DNA of 64,000 nt from positions 19,849,926-19,913,925 of the forward strand of contig NC_072802.1 of assembly GCF_028583425.1 (NCBI RefSeq), read 5' to 3'. A program made the translations under genes and the position numbers. This document shows, in pieces, positions 20,346 to 31,238 of the stretch. The DNA comes from Eublepharis macularius. Taxonomy: Eukaryota > Chordata > Lepidosauria > Squamata > Eublepharidae. Numbering within the stretch: the first letter of the stretch is position 1; each line of letters starts with the position of its first letter. The notes beneath the pieces were generated by a model that was not told the origin of the DNA, searched no databases, and was given only the letters and a program-made list of their open reading frames with translations.

Positions 20346-21894
20346 AATAACAGGGGCAGAATGCTTGGGTGGTAGTGAGAAGGTGAAAGATTAAGCAATG
20401 GGCCAATTAGGGGCCAGATGGGTGGAGAAGAAAGATTCCTAAGAGAACAGGGACAAATGAAGGAGGATTTGTAGAACAGGGGAGTCATGTCTTGCTGCAA
20501 TTTCAGAAGTTGCTTTCTGGATGTTTTGCCTCAGTTGCTGGGTATGTCATCACTGTGACTCATAAATGACCACTTTCTGTTCAGTAGAGGTCTTCTGAAG
20601 GAGACCATGGCCAAAATCAAGCTGGGTGTAGATAAGTCCTTGTCTTTCTTTACATAACTTGAGTTGTTCCTGTATCTCATAGGCTGCTTCCTCCATTCAT
20701 AGGTATGAGATAGTTAAGCAGAAGATGTCTGTGGTTGCTTTGTTCTCAAAAGTCAACAATAAAATAAAAAGAGGTACTGAAATACTAAAAACAGCAAATA
20801 AAAGAAACAATTATCCAGTGAACACTCAGAACCAGTGAATTAAGAAACGTAATTTAAAAGCAAAAAGACAGGAAATTAAACTAGCATAAGAAGCACTAAA
20901 ACTGTGGAAAAGTGTTTCAGGAACTTAGACTTCAGTGTAGTTGATTTTGAAAGCCAGCAAAGAATGGGATAACCTGCGCTTTTAACGGGAGGGAATTCTA
21001 TAGATTTGGACCCCCACAAAGAAACCTGTCAAAAGGAGCTGCCCATCTTGTGTGCTTTTTCTCACTGAAACTTAAAGCAGATTACACAGTGTGTGTAGGG
21101 CTTCCGAGGCCTTATTGGGCCAGACTGCACTATCCCAGTTTGAACAGCAACAGCACAACTGTCTCCAGAGTCACACCTTTCATTGACTACAAAGGACTTA
21201 GAAAGGAGTTACCTCTGTTTAGAACTACACTGCAGGCAAAAGAAAATAAAATACTGATTGGAATTCTAATACTTTGGTGCTAACTAAACAGATGCTACTA
21301 TCTCTCATTATTCTGTAGCTTCCAAACGTTTGCATAATTCACCTCAATTATGTTCTCTTTGCCTTAGTGAAGGTTACATTCAAGCCACCCCTAGCCTTCC
21401 GTTCAGTTCACTGTGGAGCCTAACTTGATTCATCAATTCTTTATTTGGACTGCATTTCTTCACTGCATCAGCTTTATTCTCCATGATGTCACCCGTTAAT
21501 GGACATTTAATCCTCCCTTCACATTCCAGCTTCTCACTTTGATTTACTGACATAGAACCCGGTACCCAGAATTCTCATTAATGCTCCATTTCAGGAATGT
21601 ATGCTTTTCCAAGAAGGCATTTAGGAAGGTTTTATGCCTGTGGTTACACCTCATGGTAAAACTGAATGGGTCTTCAGCATGTGCTGAAAGCAAAATATGT
21701 TCATAAGATTTTTCCTATATCCAATTACCATTAAAAATTAATGCGAAGAAAATGTGAAAGTCCTCCAGCTCACAGAACAGAAATGTAAAGGGGGGGAGGG
21801 GGGATGTAACATATAACTTATGTCACATCTGTTTCTGACAACATAAGGGCACCAAATATGAGGTCATTCCATTTTGTCCATACTCCAGCCTTGT
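20346..21894. other. No recognised feature
   Basis: Non-coding sequence. About 21050-21085 weakly matches the 'tctcactgagactcaaggcagattaca' LINE tail. Confidence 0.4.
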
Positions 21895-22215
21895 GAAAGG
21901 ACTTCTTTACACAATGTACAATTAACGTATGGAACTCATTGCCACAGGATATGACAATGGCCACTAGCTTTGTGACACGCACACCATGTCACAGAGCAAT
22001 ATCAGCTTGCACATCCCCCTTTTTTATGTTTGGTGGGCAGGGAAATGTGAAGGGGCCCCATACTGGATCGTCGGAATCTGTATTGTTGAGATCTTCAATT
22101 CTGAAAGTTATACTCCTTTGAGATTTGTGATTTTATTGTTTTATTCCTTGTATTTCTATTATTATTGTAACCTGCCCTGAGCTCACTTGTGGGGAGGGTG
22201 GGTTAAAACTAAACT
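21895..22215 (+). mobile_element. CR1-like LINE 3' fragment and tail
   Basis: 'tatggaactcattgccacaggatatgacaatggccactag' at about 21928-21966 is a CR1-type 3' phrase. 'ttgtaacctgccctgagctcacttgtggggagggtgggtt' at about 22165-22205 is a LINE tail phrase common in reptiles. The middle is unclear. Confidence 0.45.
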
Positions 22216-22275
22216 GATTTAAATGTGACACTGGTGAGGCCAACACATTTGCCTGAGGGCCTTGGGAACTCACAC

Positions 22276-22425
22276 AGAGTCTTCTTTAAACTGTGCGGCT
22301 ACCCATGCAAAGGCTCAATGCATGCTTACTTGGCACACCATCCACTAGTAGTCCTGGCAGGGGTTGCGCTGGCGTGCTAATTAAGCAGGCATAGCTACTT
22401 TGCACAGTTTAAACAAGACATGCTG
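22276..22425. repeat. Short inverted repeat / possible MITE
   Basis: 'ttctttaaactgtgcggctacccatgc' is mirrored by 'gcaggcatagctactttgcacagtttaaacaagac'. Confidence 0.5.
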
Positions 22426-22595
22426 TCCTGACAGAGCTCCACAGGTGAGTTCTTTTACCTCGCCATCCTTATGTTGAAGTCAGAGCTCAGGTGGTTTTAA
22501 AAGGGTGCTCAGGCAATTTCATCGGTGGCTATTTGCCACAATGGCTGAAGGGAACCTTCATGTTCAGAGGCAGTGTACCTCTCAATACCTGTTGT

Positions 22596-23057
22596 CAGGG
22601 GTCATTTCGTAGAAAAAGAGCTGAAGGAACTCATTAGCATAATTCATTAGCAAAACTCATTAGCACAACTCATTAGCTTATGCCATACCCCTTGACATCG
22701 CTGGAAATGTGTCATTAGCATAACTGATTTGCATATGTCACACCACCTGGCATCACCTATCCTGGCTGTTTTGGACCCAATCCTGGCCATTCAGGGCTGA
22801 AATTGGGCCCAAAATGGCAAAAAGGGGCTGAAAATGGCCAAAAAGGGGTCCTAAATGGTCAGGATTGGGCCGCTGCTGAGTGGGAGAGTGATCCACCACC
22901 ACCCATCAGAGGCCCAATCCAGTCCATTTTGGCCCCAATCCAGGCCGAAACGGGCCCAAAATGGCTGAGAGTCAGGTGGGCGGGGCCACCTGACGTGACT
23001 TCTTTGGGGAACTGCCGGAACTGCGTTCCTGTGCGTTCCCCCTCAAAATGAGCCCTG
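22596..23057. mobile_element. hAT MITE, family B copy 1 (462 bp)
   Basis: Starts CAGGGGTCATTTCGTAGAAAAAGAG, ends CCCTCAAAATGAGCCCTG. A perfect 8-bp duplication CCTGTTGT flanks it (22588-22595, 23058-23065). The left third has repeated 'aactcattagcat' units. The right end 'gccggaactgcgttcctg' resembles the ends of family A. Confidence 0.85.
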
Positions 23058-23109
23058 CCTGTTGTTAGTGAGCAACAACTGCAAAACGTTTGAGCCTCAG
23101 TGGTCCTAC

Positions 23110-23190
23110 TTGTGGTCCTTCCAAAGTATCTGCTTGGCCGCTGAGAAAAACAGGATGTTGGACTCTTGGTCTGATTCAACCAAGGTTCCC
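23110..23190 (+). mobile_element. LINE/SINE 3' fragment
   Basis: 'tgcttggccgctgagaaaaacaggatgttggactcttggtctgattcaaccaagg' resembles the CR1-type '...gccactgtgagaacaggatgctggactagatgg..cttggtctgatccagcagg' tail. Confidence 0.5.
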
Positions 23191-23701
23191 CACGCTCTTA
23201 ACTTAAGCAGCGTGGTGGTTTGTATGTGTGTAACTTGCTCAACAGGGTCTATATCTGAGGTTGGCATCACTGGGCACCTACTGAGGACCTCACCCAACAA
23301 AGGACGCTGTTTTTTGCTATAACCACCTGCTTGTCTGCCCTCTATAACTGAATAAGCAATGGAGGAGAAAGGAGAGGAAGCAGCTCCCACTGCCCTGACA
23401 GTGAGTAATGGTTGACTGAACCCTGTGAAAAGACAGATCTATCACTGCAAATCATTTTGGCAGGAATATCTGCCGACTCTTCTGGATGGATAAAGTACCT
23501 ATCATTTACATCGTAGGCCAATTCACCATCCCCTCCCATGGCATCCCTTCCCCTTCTCTTGCCATCTTATACAACATGAACAAATAGGTAGCGCAAGTGC
23601 GGGAACTTACAAGGGATCTTTCTAAAAACTGCTGTTGTTATTAGCAATTGGTTATAATGCCAACAATTACTGAATCTGCATCTAGTCTGTTCCTTAGTTT
23701 A
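23191..23701. other. No recognised feature
   Basis: Non-coding, no family identified. Confidence 0.4.
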
Positions 23702-23789
23702 CACTGCAATCCTAAGCAGAGTTACTCCAATCTAAGCCCATTGATTTCAATGGGCTTAGACTGGAGCAACTCTGTTTAGGATTGCATTG
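23702..23789. mobile_element. 88-bp palindromic MITE, family G (best copy)
   Basis: Reads 'cactgcaatcctaagcagagttactccaatctaagcccattgat' and mirrors as 'ttcaatgggcttagactggagcaactctgtttaggattgcattg'. This is a nearly complete hairpin with no room for a gene. Confidence 0.8.
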
Positions 23790-23829
23790 CAAATGACTGA
23801 ATGTGCATCCCTATTCTGAGCCACATACT

Positions 23830-23984
23830 TAGGCTGCTTCCACCCACGTTGGATAATGCACTTTCATTGCTTTTTAGTGACCATTTGGAACTGGGTTTTC
23901 ATGCATGAAACAAAAAACCCACTTCCAAAGGATTGCTAAAGTGTATTGAAAGTGCATAATTCAACACGTGCGGAAACGGCCTTA
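23830..23984. mobile_element. 155-bp foldback MITE
   Basis: 'taggctgcttccacccacgttggataatgcactttca' is mirrored by 'tgaaagtgcataattcaacacgtgcggaaacggcctta'. The centre holds a second dyad 'gggttttcatgcatgaaacaaaaaaccc'. Confidence 0.75.
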
Positions 23985-24276
23985 GTTTGTGCCAGATGGT
24001 GATGAAATTTACCCCATACGCCGAATACTTTGTCTAAACTGTGCACTTGCAAACTTTCCAAGCACCTTCCATAACTTGCTAGAGGTTCCGTGGCAGACAC
24101 TAGGAAATTTCTCAGCAGACCAATCAATGTGGACAGTATAGCCCAGCATTGCTCTGTTCGGTAATGAATCTCACTAGCACTATTATGAACCAGCCACTTT
24201 TGGAGATAAAATATTACACCAAGCAAGCCACTAATATTATCTAATACATCTTTTCTTAGGATCTGAAGACCTCTTA

Positions 24277-24364
24277 CAGTGCCGCTCTAAGCAGAGAGAC
24301 ACCGTTCTAAACCCATCAAAGTCAGTGTGCTGAGACGAGTGTAACTCTGCTTGGGATGGCACTG
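24277..24364. mobile_element. 88-bp palindromic MITE, family G
   Basis: 'cagtgccgctctaagcagagagacaccgttctaaaccc' is mirrored by 'gacgagtgtaactctgcttgggatggcactg'. Confidence 0.7.
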
Positions 24365-24892
24365 CAAGCTACCTTAACGGTTGCCAGAACAAGTAACTTG
24401 TCACATTTATAGTTAAACCTTGTTTGATTGACACTTTTTTGTTGGCAAGATTTCTATTTCAAGAACAATAGGGTGACAATTTCTATCAGTCTTTTCATCT
24501 TAGTCATAACTTGATAACCATCTAATACAAGCTACTTCTTCCATTTGTTTTTTTTTTTAAACTCCCCCCTTCCTGTATAGTACTTTTGATAAAAACTTTA
24601 CATGGGGACAGAAAATAATTAGATACCATCAGAACAATCTGTTAGGAAAAGATGGGTCTATAGCACGATACATGTTGTTTAAAGATAGTTCCCGGCAAGG
24701 TGGTGCTGCATATATTAATCTGTGCATAACTTGTTCATACACACACTTTGCATGAAAAACATTTAAACACACAATGCACACATTGCAGTGCTTTGATGAG
24801 AGCCACTTTTACAGTATATGCATGGCTCAGGATCTTACACACACATGCGCATGCATGCATGCACAAAGACAATTTGTTAATTTTGCTGGGGG
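24365..24892. other. No recognised feature apart from an (AC/GCAT)n run
   Basis: 24836-24866 is an alternating purine-pyrimidine run of the 'acacacatgcgcatgcatgcatgca' type. Nothing else was seen. Confidence 0.5.
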
Positions 24893-25316
24893 CAGGGGTC
24901 ATTTTGTAGAAAAAGAGATGGAGGAACTCATTAGCATAACTCATTAGCATATGCCATGTCTCTAGCCATCACCGGAAGTGTGTCATTAGTATAACTGATT
25001 TGCATATGCCACACCCCCTGACATCACATATTCTGGCTGTTTTGGATCCAAACCTGGCCATTCAGGGCCGAAATTGGGCCCAAAATGGGCTGAAAATGGC
25101 TGAAAAGGTGCCCAAAATGGTCAGGATTGGGCCACTGATGAGCAGGAGCGTGATCCACCATCTGCCAGAGGCTCGATCCGGGCCGTTTCGGCCCCAATAC
25201 AGGCCAAAATGGGTCCAAAATGGCTGAGAGTCAGGTGGGCAGGACCACTGACATGTGACCTCTTTGGGGAACTGCCGGAACTGCATTCCTGCACATTCCC
25301 CCTCGAAATGAGCCCT
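24893..25316. mobile_element. hAT MITE, family B copy 2
   Basis: Starts CAGGGGTCATTTTGTAGAAAAAGAG, ends CTCGAAATGAGCCCT. GCTGGGGG flanks both sides (24885-24892, 25317-25324), allowing one terminal base of ambiguity. The interior matches copy 1 at 22596 throughout. Confidence 0.85.
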
Positions 25317-25324
25317 GCTGGGGG

Positions 25325-26179
25325 GCATATTACAGGTACCCATAAGATATTGTACATTTCTCCTGCAGTGTAAATAGTACCTGCAAAGCAGGATTTAAAT
25401 TGTGAAAGCTGGGCAGAAGAAAAGAGTTAATACAGCTCCCCCCCATCTCCCTATGTCATGGCTCCATACCTATTCACACACACACACACCACACACAGCA
25501 GCTAATAACAACTTTAAAAAAAACAGGAAAGGCCATCAAAGGTCATAAATGGATCTTTATGTCAGTGTATCTAGGACTCCCATGGAAAAGTCATGACCAG
25601 ATTTCAGAAAGTGACTCCAATGGCGATTAACCATTGGCAGAGGGGATCAGCCACTTGCCACCCAGCTCTTAGGGGCTCCCAATCCCAAACTACAGCTGAG
25701 ATCCAAACAGGCACAGACTGAGAAATCCAAGCTTGCAGCATTGTGGGTCTGACTGTCACCCAGGGCCCAAATTCCCCCCAGCAGTGACCCACTAGCCGAG
25801 ACCCCTCATTCCTGGCCAATCTGCAACTGAGATGATGCAGGATATGGAGCCTTCTTATACTGTTTGGACCATCTCATTCCACGTTGTTTAGCTAGATTGG
25901 CAGCAGCTCCTCCAAGCGCACAAGATGCCAGATGTTCCACATAAAGAACCCCAAGTCGGGTCCTCCCTCTTTTTCAATAGCAAGCAGGATCAGTATGTTT
26001 CCTTGCTGGGGCAAATAGCAGCCTTTGGGGGCTGAGTGTTAATCCTTCACCTCCTTGCAAAATCAAATGACTTTGGGCATTTTCTGAATGTTTGGGAAAG
26101 CCAGTCAGACACCCCTGCCTTTTCTCCTTCTTCAAGAAGAAAGCCACCCTATTAAGAAATATGGAATATGGCCCCAACC
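25325..26179. other. No recognised feature; short (CA)n at ~25474-25497
   Basis: Non-coding, no family identified besides the dinucleotide run. Confidence 0.4.
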
Positions 26180-26960
26180 AAGGGTTTTTAATTTTTTTAA
26201 AAAAATTAAATTTTTTAATGCAAAACAAATTAATGCTGGAAAATCTATACATAAGCTTCTATAAAAGGTTTCCAAATTTCTAAAAATGTCTATTCACAAT
26301 TGCCATTTATATACAATATGTTCAAATGTTGATTAGTTTATAAGGTCCTCAGTCCAATGAGTAATGGGAAATGGGCTTTTGTCTTTCCAGTGCTGTAGAA
26401 TAAGTCTTCTAGTAACTGTAAGGGCATGGAGCATCTATTTCTGTTGACCCTTGATCAAGTTCCAAGAGACAGGCAAATAGTTTAAAAGTATGGTTGTTGT
26501 GGGTTTTCCGGGCTGTATTGCCGTGGTCTTGGCATTGTAGTTCCTGACGTTTCGCCAGCAGCTGTGGCTGGCATCTTCAGAGGTGTAGCACCAAAAGACA
26601 GAGATCTCTCAATGTCACAGTTTAAAACTACATTAACATCCTCAAAAAGAAATGAGTATTCTAATCAAAAATATGAGTAATGACTTCCTCCCAAAAAGAC
26701 TGAATAACTGAACATATCCAAAGCATATGTTTAAGAGACACATCTTGTAAGCTACACTGCCAACAATTGGACACTGTACTTAATCCTTTGCTAAAAAGGC
26801 TCTGTGGTGTTCAATATATCCTAAACATAAGTTTTTGCTGAATAAGTTGCAGCGTAAGATCTATAGCAGAAACAGGTATGATAAGGCTTAAAGCCTTACC
26901 CCGTTGCTTTGGCAGAATTAGATGATCTAGCTCACATGGCCCCAACCTAGGGTGACAGTA
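26180..26960 (-). pseudogene. L1 LINE remnant: ORF2 C-terminus and 3' tail (interrupted)
   Basis: On the minus strand, 26830-26640 translates with a few breaks to fragments such as CWQCSLQDVSLKHMLWICSV and VIQSFWEEV. These fit the cysteine-rich C-terminus of L1 ORF2 (CWxC...HMxWxCPxIxxFW). Upstream, 'LIQQKLMFRIYWT'-like residues also fit. The 3' side ends in an A/T-rich tail near 26195-26225. A Penelope-like fragment (about 26490-26620) interrupts it. Long dead: there is no continuous frame and the reverse transcriptase is absent. Confidence 0.65.
26490..26620 (-). mobile_element. Penelope-like 3' fragment with hammerhead-like ribozyme motif
   Basis: The minus strand reads '...CACCT CTGAAGA TGCCAGC..GCTGGC GAAAC GTC AGGAAC...' and ends in '...ATACAGCCCGGAAAACCCACAACAAC', a tail very common in squamate genomes. 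Stem I is CCT (26583-26581) with AGG (26545-26543). The core CTGAAGA is at 26580-26574. Stem II is GCCAGC/GCTGGC. GAAAC is at 26553-26549 and the cleavage-type GTC at 26548-26546. One extra U sits between the core and stem II relative to the standard hammerhead. Penelope-like elements are known to carry minimal hammerhead ribozymes. Activity here is unproven. Confidence 0.6.
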
Positions 26961-27257
26961 AACTAGTTCAGGCGAGTACAGGGTACCAGTAAGAACATGG
27001 CCAAATTGGTACTTCCTTTGTTCGGCTTTGAATCCATCCAAGAGAGAGAGGGCACCAGCAAGAAATGGAAATTATTTTCATCCTTGGTACAAACTAGATT
27101 TTCCAGGGATGTGGAAGGTACCGGGAATCCAACAGCAAGCCCTTGAGCAGTCACAGCCAGCTACGTCGAACAGTATTCATATACTGCAGTTTATCACGAG
27201 TGATTCAAACTGATGTTAAGAACCAGAGACTGCCTGTTAGTCTTTGACTTCTCAAGT

Positions 27258-27287
27258 TTTGTGTGTGTGTGTGTGTGTGTGTGTGTA
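27258..27287. repeat. (GT)n microsatellite
   Basis: About 13 GT dinucleotides. A shorter run lies at about 27440-27453. Confidence 0.9.
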
Positions 27288-28082
27288 CATTTATGCAGAG
27301 GTGCTAGTGGGAAGAAGACAGTTAAATGAGCCATGATTCACACTGCCATCCTACTCTGTATCAAAAGGCATCATTTAAAAATACATTGCAAAAGTAATTG
27401 CTATTTCCGAAGAGTCTTTTAAAAGCAGAAATGTAGCGCTGTGTGTGTGTGTGTTTGTGGCAAAGTCTTTGTGGACAATGCTTCAGCAGGAGGCAAAATT
27501 GACAAGGGGGAACAGATTGTTTTAAGCTTGACAGTGCAATAGATTTAGAAGGGTGTAAGGATTTATTAAGGTTTTGGGGGTGGGGAGAGGTGCATTTGTT
27601 CTACACTGCCAACTCCCCTTACAGTAAATGGAGGGGTGGGGAACATACCCTCCCCTCTCCACATGTGCAGCGTTGTTTGACTTTGGTGCCTACTTGGCAC
27701 AAATTTCACTATTTTGCTCCCAAACTCAGTGCTCAGTGCTGAGGTTGAGGGTTCAGCCAGCCAGAAGTATACTCACCCAGCCCCAGAGATTAGTGGTCTC
27801 AGACCAGAGCGTGGAGAGAAATTTCCCATTTCTTCACTTACCCACCTGCAAATCCACTCTTCAATTCTTGGCATGCTCCCAGTGTGTTCAGTTCTAGCCC
27901 CCTGGATCCCTTTGCAAAGAACATCTTGCAAGAATGACTTGCGTAGCGGCAGCAGAAGCAGGGCCCTCTGTGTCTGGCAACACCCCATCTTTCAGAAAAA
28001 GTCCATGGGAAAAAACTTTGGGATTTTTGTGACTAGAGCTCACTGCTAGAGAAGTGAAAATTCAGGGTAGTGGGTGGGGGAG
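27288..28082. other. No recognised feature
   Basis: Non-coding. Overlapping frames at about 27.6-28.0 kb have no domain features. Confidence 0.4.
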
Positions 28083-28511
28083 TAGGGTTGCCAGGTTCCT
28101 AGGGGGGCAAACCAGGGGATAGGGAGGGCAGAGGGGAGAGTTGCACAGGGTGGTACTTAGCTTGTGCATTTCAGAGTGCCCCACGTTGCGCCATGAATGA
28201 CGTCATTCCGGGCACGATGCAGAAGTAATGGGTTGCACCAGGAGCCAATTGAGTGAAAATTGGCCCCAAACACTAAATTGGGGGCCGATTTTCACTCAAT
28301 CAGCCCTCAGTGCGACTCGGTACTTCCGTATCATGCCAGTAATGATGTCATTTCTGGCACGATGCGAGTGAGCGTGGAGGCACTCTAGAGCATGTGGGAG
28401 CGTGCTTTGCTCTCAGCACAGTATTCCCACACTGTTCTTTCACCCACTGGCCAGGTAAGAGGCAGTGGGGGGAAGAGGCTGGGGGCCCCAACTGAGGGAA
28501 TGGCAAGTCTA
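28083..28511. mobile_element. hAT-like MITE, family E (429 bp)
   Basis: Starts TAGGGTTGCCAGGTTCC, ends 'gaatggcaagtcta'. The interior holds mirrored 'cgtcattccgggcacgatgc / gcatcgtgcc..' motifs and 'gccaattgagtgaaaattggcccc / ggggccgattttcactcaatc'. The flanking duplication is not clear. Confidence 0.65.
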
Positions 28512-28879
28512 GGAGTCACCCCCTCCAGGAACTAGATAAATTGGAAACTTGAGGAAGCACTGAAAAAAACTCCTGTGAAATATTTTGTCCTTTAGAATGA
28601 GTGAATGCTTTTATTGACAAGGTTTTACTCACTCAAAAAATGTAATAAAGGGTTTTTAAAACATAAAACAATCAACACAACATTAAATAATGACAACTGG
28701 GGGACCCACCAGGACATATTAAGAACACCTCACTTTTCTCTGTATCCCCCTCCCCATACTATTTCCTCTTTCCCTTCTCCTGGCAACTCTTATATCCTCA
28801 TTTTTCTCTGCTTCCTTTACTCATTCCCACCCACCAACATTTGATGTGCCCTCAGTCTTCAACTAGATGTATTTTTTAC
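28512..28879. other. No recognised feature
   Basis: Pyrimidine-rich, non-coding. Confidence 0.4.
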
Positions 28880-29098
28880 TTCATTTATACCCTGCTTTTC
28901 TGCACATTGCAGACCCAAATCAGCCTACATCGTTCTCCTCTCCTCCATATTATCCTCACAACAACTCTGTGAGGTAGGTTAGGCTAAGAATGTGTTAACT
29001 GCCCCAAGGTCACTCAGTGAGCTTCCACAGGAGAGTGGAGATGTGAACATGGGTCTTACAGACCCTAATCTGAAATGAACCACTACATCACATTGGTT
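28880..29098 (-). mobile_element. tRNA-derived SINE
   Basis: Reverse complement of the SINE type at 34798: 'ttataccctgcttttctgc...cctcctccatattatcctcacaacaactctgtgaggtaggttaggct...ccaaggtcactcagtgagctt...gtgaacatgggtc...ctgaaatgaaccactacatcaca'. Confidence 0.75.
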
Positions 29099-29399
29099 TT
29101 CATGGGGTGGTGGCTGTTGTACAGTTGCAAACAGCCAGTCCTGAATGAGTCGTGCAAATCACACAGTATCAAGTTGTCCAGTGGTAGCTGCCAGGACTGG
29201 CCCCAAAGTGTCTTCCCTCAAAGGCCAAAACAGCCCTGAAAAGGGCCCTGCTCCTCTGCCTTTTACTGACAGAAACCAAGACTCCAAGGTTAGTAATACT
29301 GTTGTGGTTGCCTAGTAACCCCCATAATGGCCACTGAGAGAGCATTCATTTCTTCAAAGTACAGGTACTGCTTCTAATATTTTGAGGGGGTTTAAACTC

Positions 29400-29455
29400 C
29401 TCTCTCTCTCTCTCTCTCCCTCTCCCTCTCCCTCTCTCTCTGTGTGTGTGTGTGT
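29400..29455. repeat. (CT)n followed by (GT)n microsatellite
   Basis: A CT/CCCTCT run passes directly into a GT run. Confidence 0.9.
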
Positions 29456-29603
29456 CTGATTTTTCTTTTCTCAGGTTTATAGCTTTTCTCAGATTTCTAG
29501 AAAGATCTGTCTTGTCTGTTCATGGCCCCAGTCTCTGGATTTAAGTACCCACAGATTTAGTCATGTTGAGAATTAGATATATTGATAATATATATTTCCA
29601 AGG

Positions 29604-30175
29604 ATTGCTTCCACATGGGGATTTTCCTCCACATGGAAAGCAGGAGGCCCCTGGATTAAAGGGCATGGTGACTCATGGCATATCTGGGGCTTCTCCCTTT
29701 AATCTGGAGGGGGGAAAACCCCTTATTTTTCTCTCGTTGAAAGGAGAATCTTCAGAGGGTCTGTAGGGGAGTGTCTATGTGAACACTCCCTCTATCACCA
29801 CTATGGAGAGAGGGGTGAAGCTTGACTCCATTTTCAAAATACTTCAGGACAGTTCATTGCCACATGAGACATCACCTCTTCCCTTTGGGGCCTTTTAAAG
29901 GTCCTTCTCTGTGTCCCCACCAAGCCATGCTGTACTATAACAAGGCATCTTAACAGGGAAAGGGGAAATGAGGGGAGAGGAGAAGGTCTAGGCTCTGGAG
30001 GTTTCCTGGCACCGTCACCATTGTGCCTTTGCTATGCACAGGCGTGACAGAAAAGGAGAGGAGTAGGAAGGCCGCATTGAGTGGCACAGGAACAGGCAAG
30101 AGCAGATTTTATTCCTGTGCACTTGCTGCAGCTGCCCTGGCAGGTTGCATTTTCGTGCCCCTGTGTGGAAGCAGT
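29604..30175. mobile_element. Foldback MITE (~570 bp), TTGCTTCCACA ends
   Basis: The start 'attgcttccacatggggattttcc' is mirrored at the end by 'gtgcccctgtgtggaagcagt'. The interior contains a dyad 'cccctggattaaagg...cctttaatctggagggg'. No clear flanking duplication. Confidence 0.55.
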
Positions 30176-30600
30176 GGAGGCTGTGAATGATGTGGTAGAT
30201 TGGTCCCTAGTACTTTAGACTGAGTGTGTGTGTCACATTAACATTCCCCTACATCAAAAGCTCCATGCAAATAAAAAAACCTGCCGCATAGAACTGGGCT
30301 AGAACCTCTCTCTCTAATGTGCTCCCAAGGTGTGTCTGGAAGGTCCACAATCCATCAGCCTTGCTGGAGCAAAGCAGGTCTTGGTCTGGTCAGTGTCTGG
30401 CTGGGAGACAGCTTGAAAATTCCCTGTGTTCATTCACAAATTACAGAGTACTCAGGTTGATTCTGGCATCCACACCCTGTGGGAAAACCAGGTGTGGGTT
30501 GCAGGTTCTTCTCATTTCCCACTCACAGTGCCTGATTCAGCCTCATTTTGCTGACCTGAAATGGTCCTGTGCTTCCTAGGATACATCTGGATTTCCGTGT

Positions 30601-30842
30601 GTGTTATGAGCCATCACATCATCTCTGACCTATGGCGACCCTATGAATGAAAGACCTCCAAAATGTCCTATCATTAACAGACTTGCTCAGATCCTGCCAA
30701 CAGGAAGACATGGCTTCTTTGATTGAGTCCAGCCATCTCGTTTTAGGTCTTCCTCTTTTCCTACCGCCTTCCACTTTCCCTAGCATTATTGACTTTTCCA
30801 GAGAATCTTATCATCTCATTATGTGACCAAAGTAGGATAGCC
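30601..30842 (-). mobile_element. BovB (RTE) LINE 3' end
   Basis: The minus strand reads '...CACATAATGAGATGATAAGATTCTCTGGAAAAGTCAATAATGCTAGGGAAAGTGGAAGG...AGGAAAAGAGGAAGACCTAAAACGAGATGG...'. This encodes the RTE/BovB C-terminal pattern 'SLEKSIMLGKVEGG..KRGRPK.RWLDSI'. It is followed by the 3' tail 'AGGGTCGCCATAGGTCAGAG'. Truncated at its 5' side, near 30842. BovB supplies the tail sequence shared by the 5S-SINEs in this window. Confidence 0.75.
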
Positions 30843-31238
30843 CTACTGGTCCAAAAAGCACCCTCAGGGCCATTTCGTGTCTACAGAACAGTGCAGGAGG
30901 GAAGGTCGAAGCCCCTTTCTTCATGCATGCCGTGGTCATGATCTGAATCAGCCTCCACATTCACAAGAATTAAGCACAACCAGGAACTGGTGGCTGTGGC
31001 ATTAGGCGGGGACCCTAGTCCCAACCTGTATGCTTTGTAATGTGAGAATTGGTCTTAGAGTTCCATGATAGCAGAAAAATTGAGTAGGAATTACTTAGGG
31101 AGCAAGCTTAAGCTGGTCTACTCAAAAATAAGTCTTGGGTTCTTCAATGGGGCTTGCTTTCAGGAATGTACCCTTAGGACAGCTACCGAAATGTGTTGGT
31201 TGTCTCTTTGCCGGCAATTTTTTTTCACTGAGGGGGGC
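30843..31238. other. No recognised feature
   Basis: Non-coding, no family identified. Confidence 0.4.

Noticed and set aside
24836..24866. Regulatory Z-DNA element
   Set aside because: Alternating purine-pyrimidine run is explained as an ordinary microsatellite; nothing points to function.
26811..27041. Small gene on the minus strand
   Set aside because: Part of the frame fits L1 ORF2 C-terminal residues, so it is covered by the L1 remnant.
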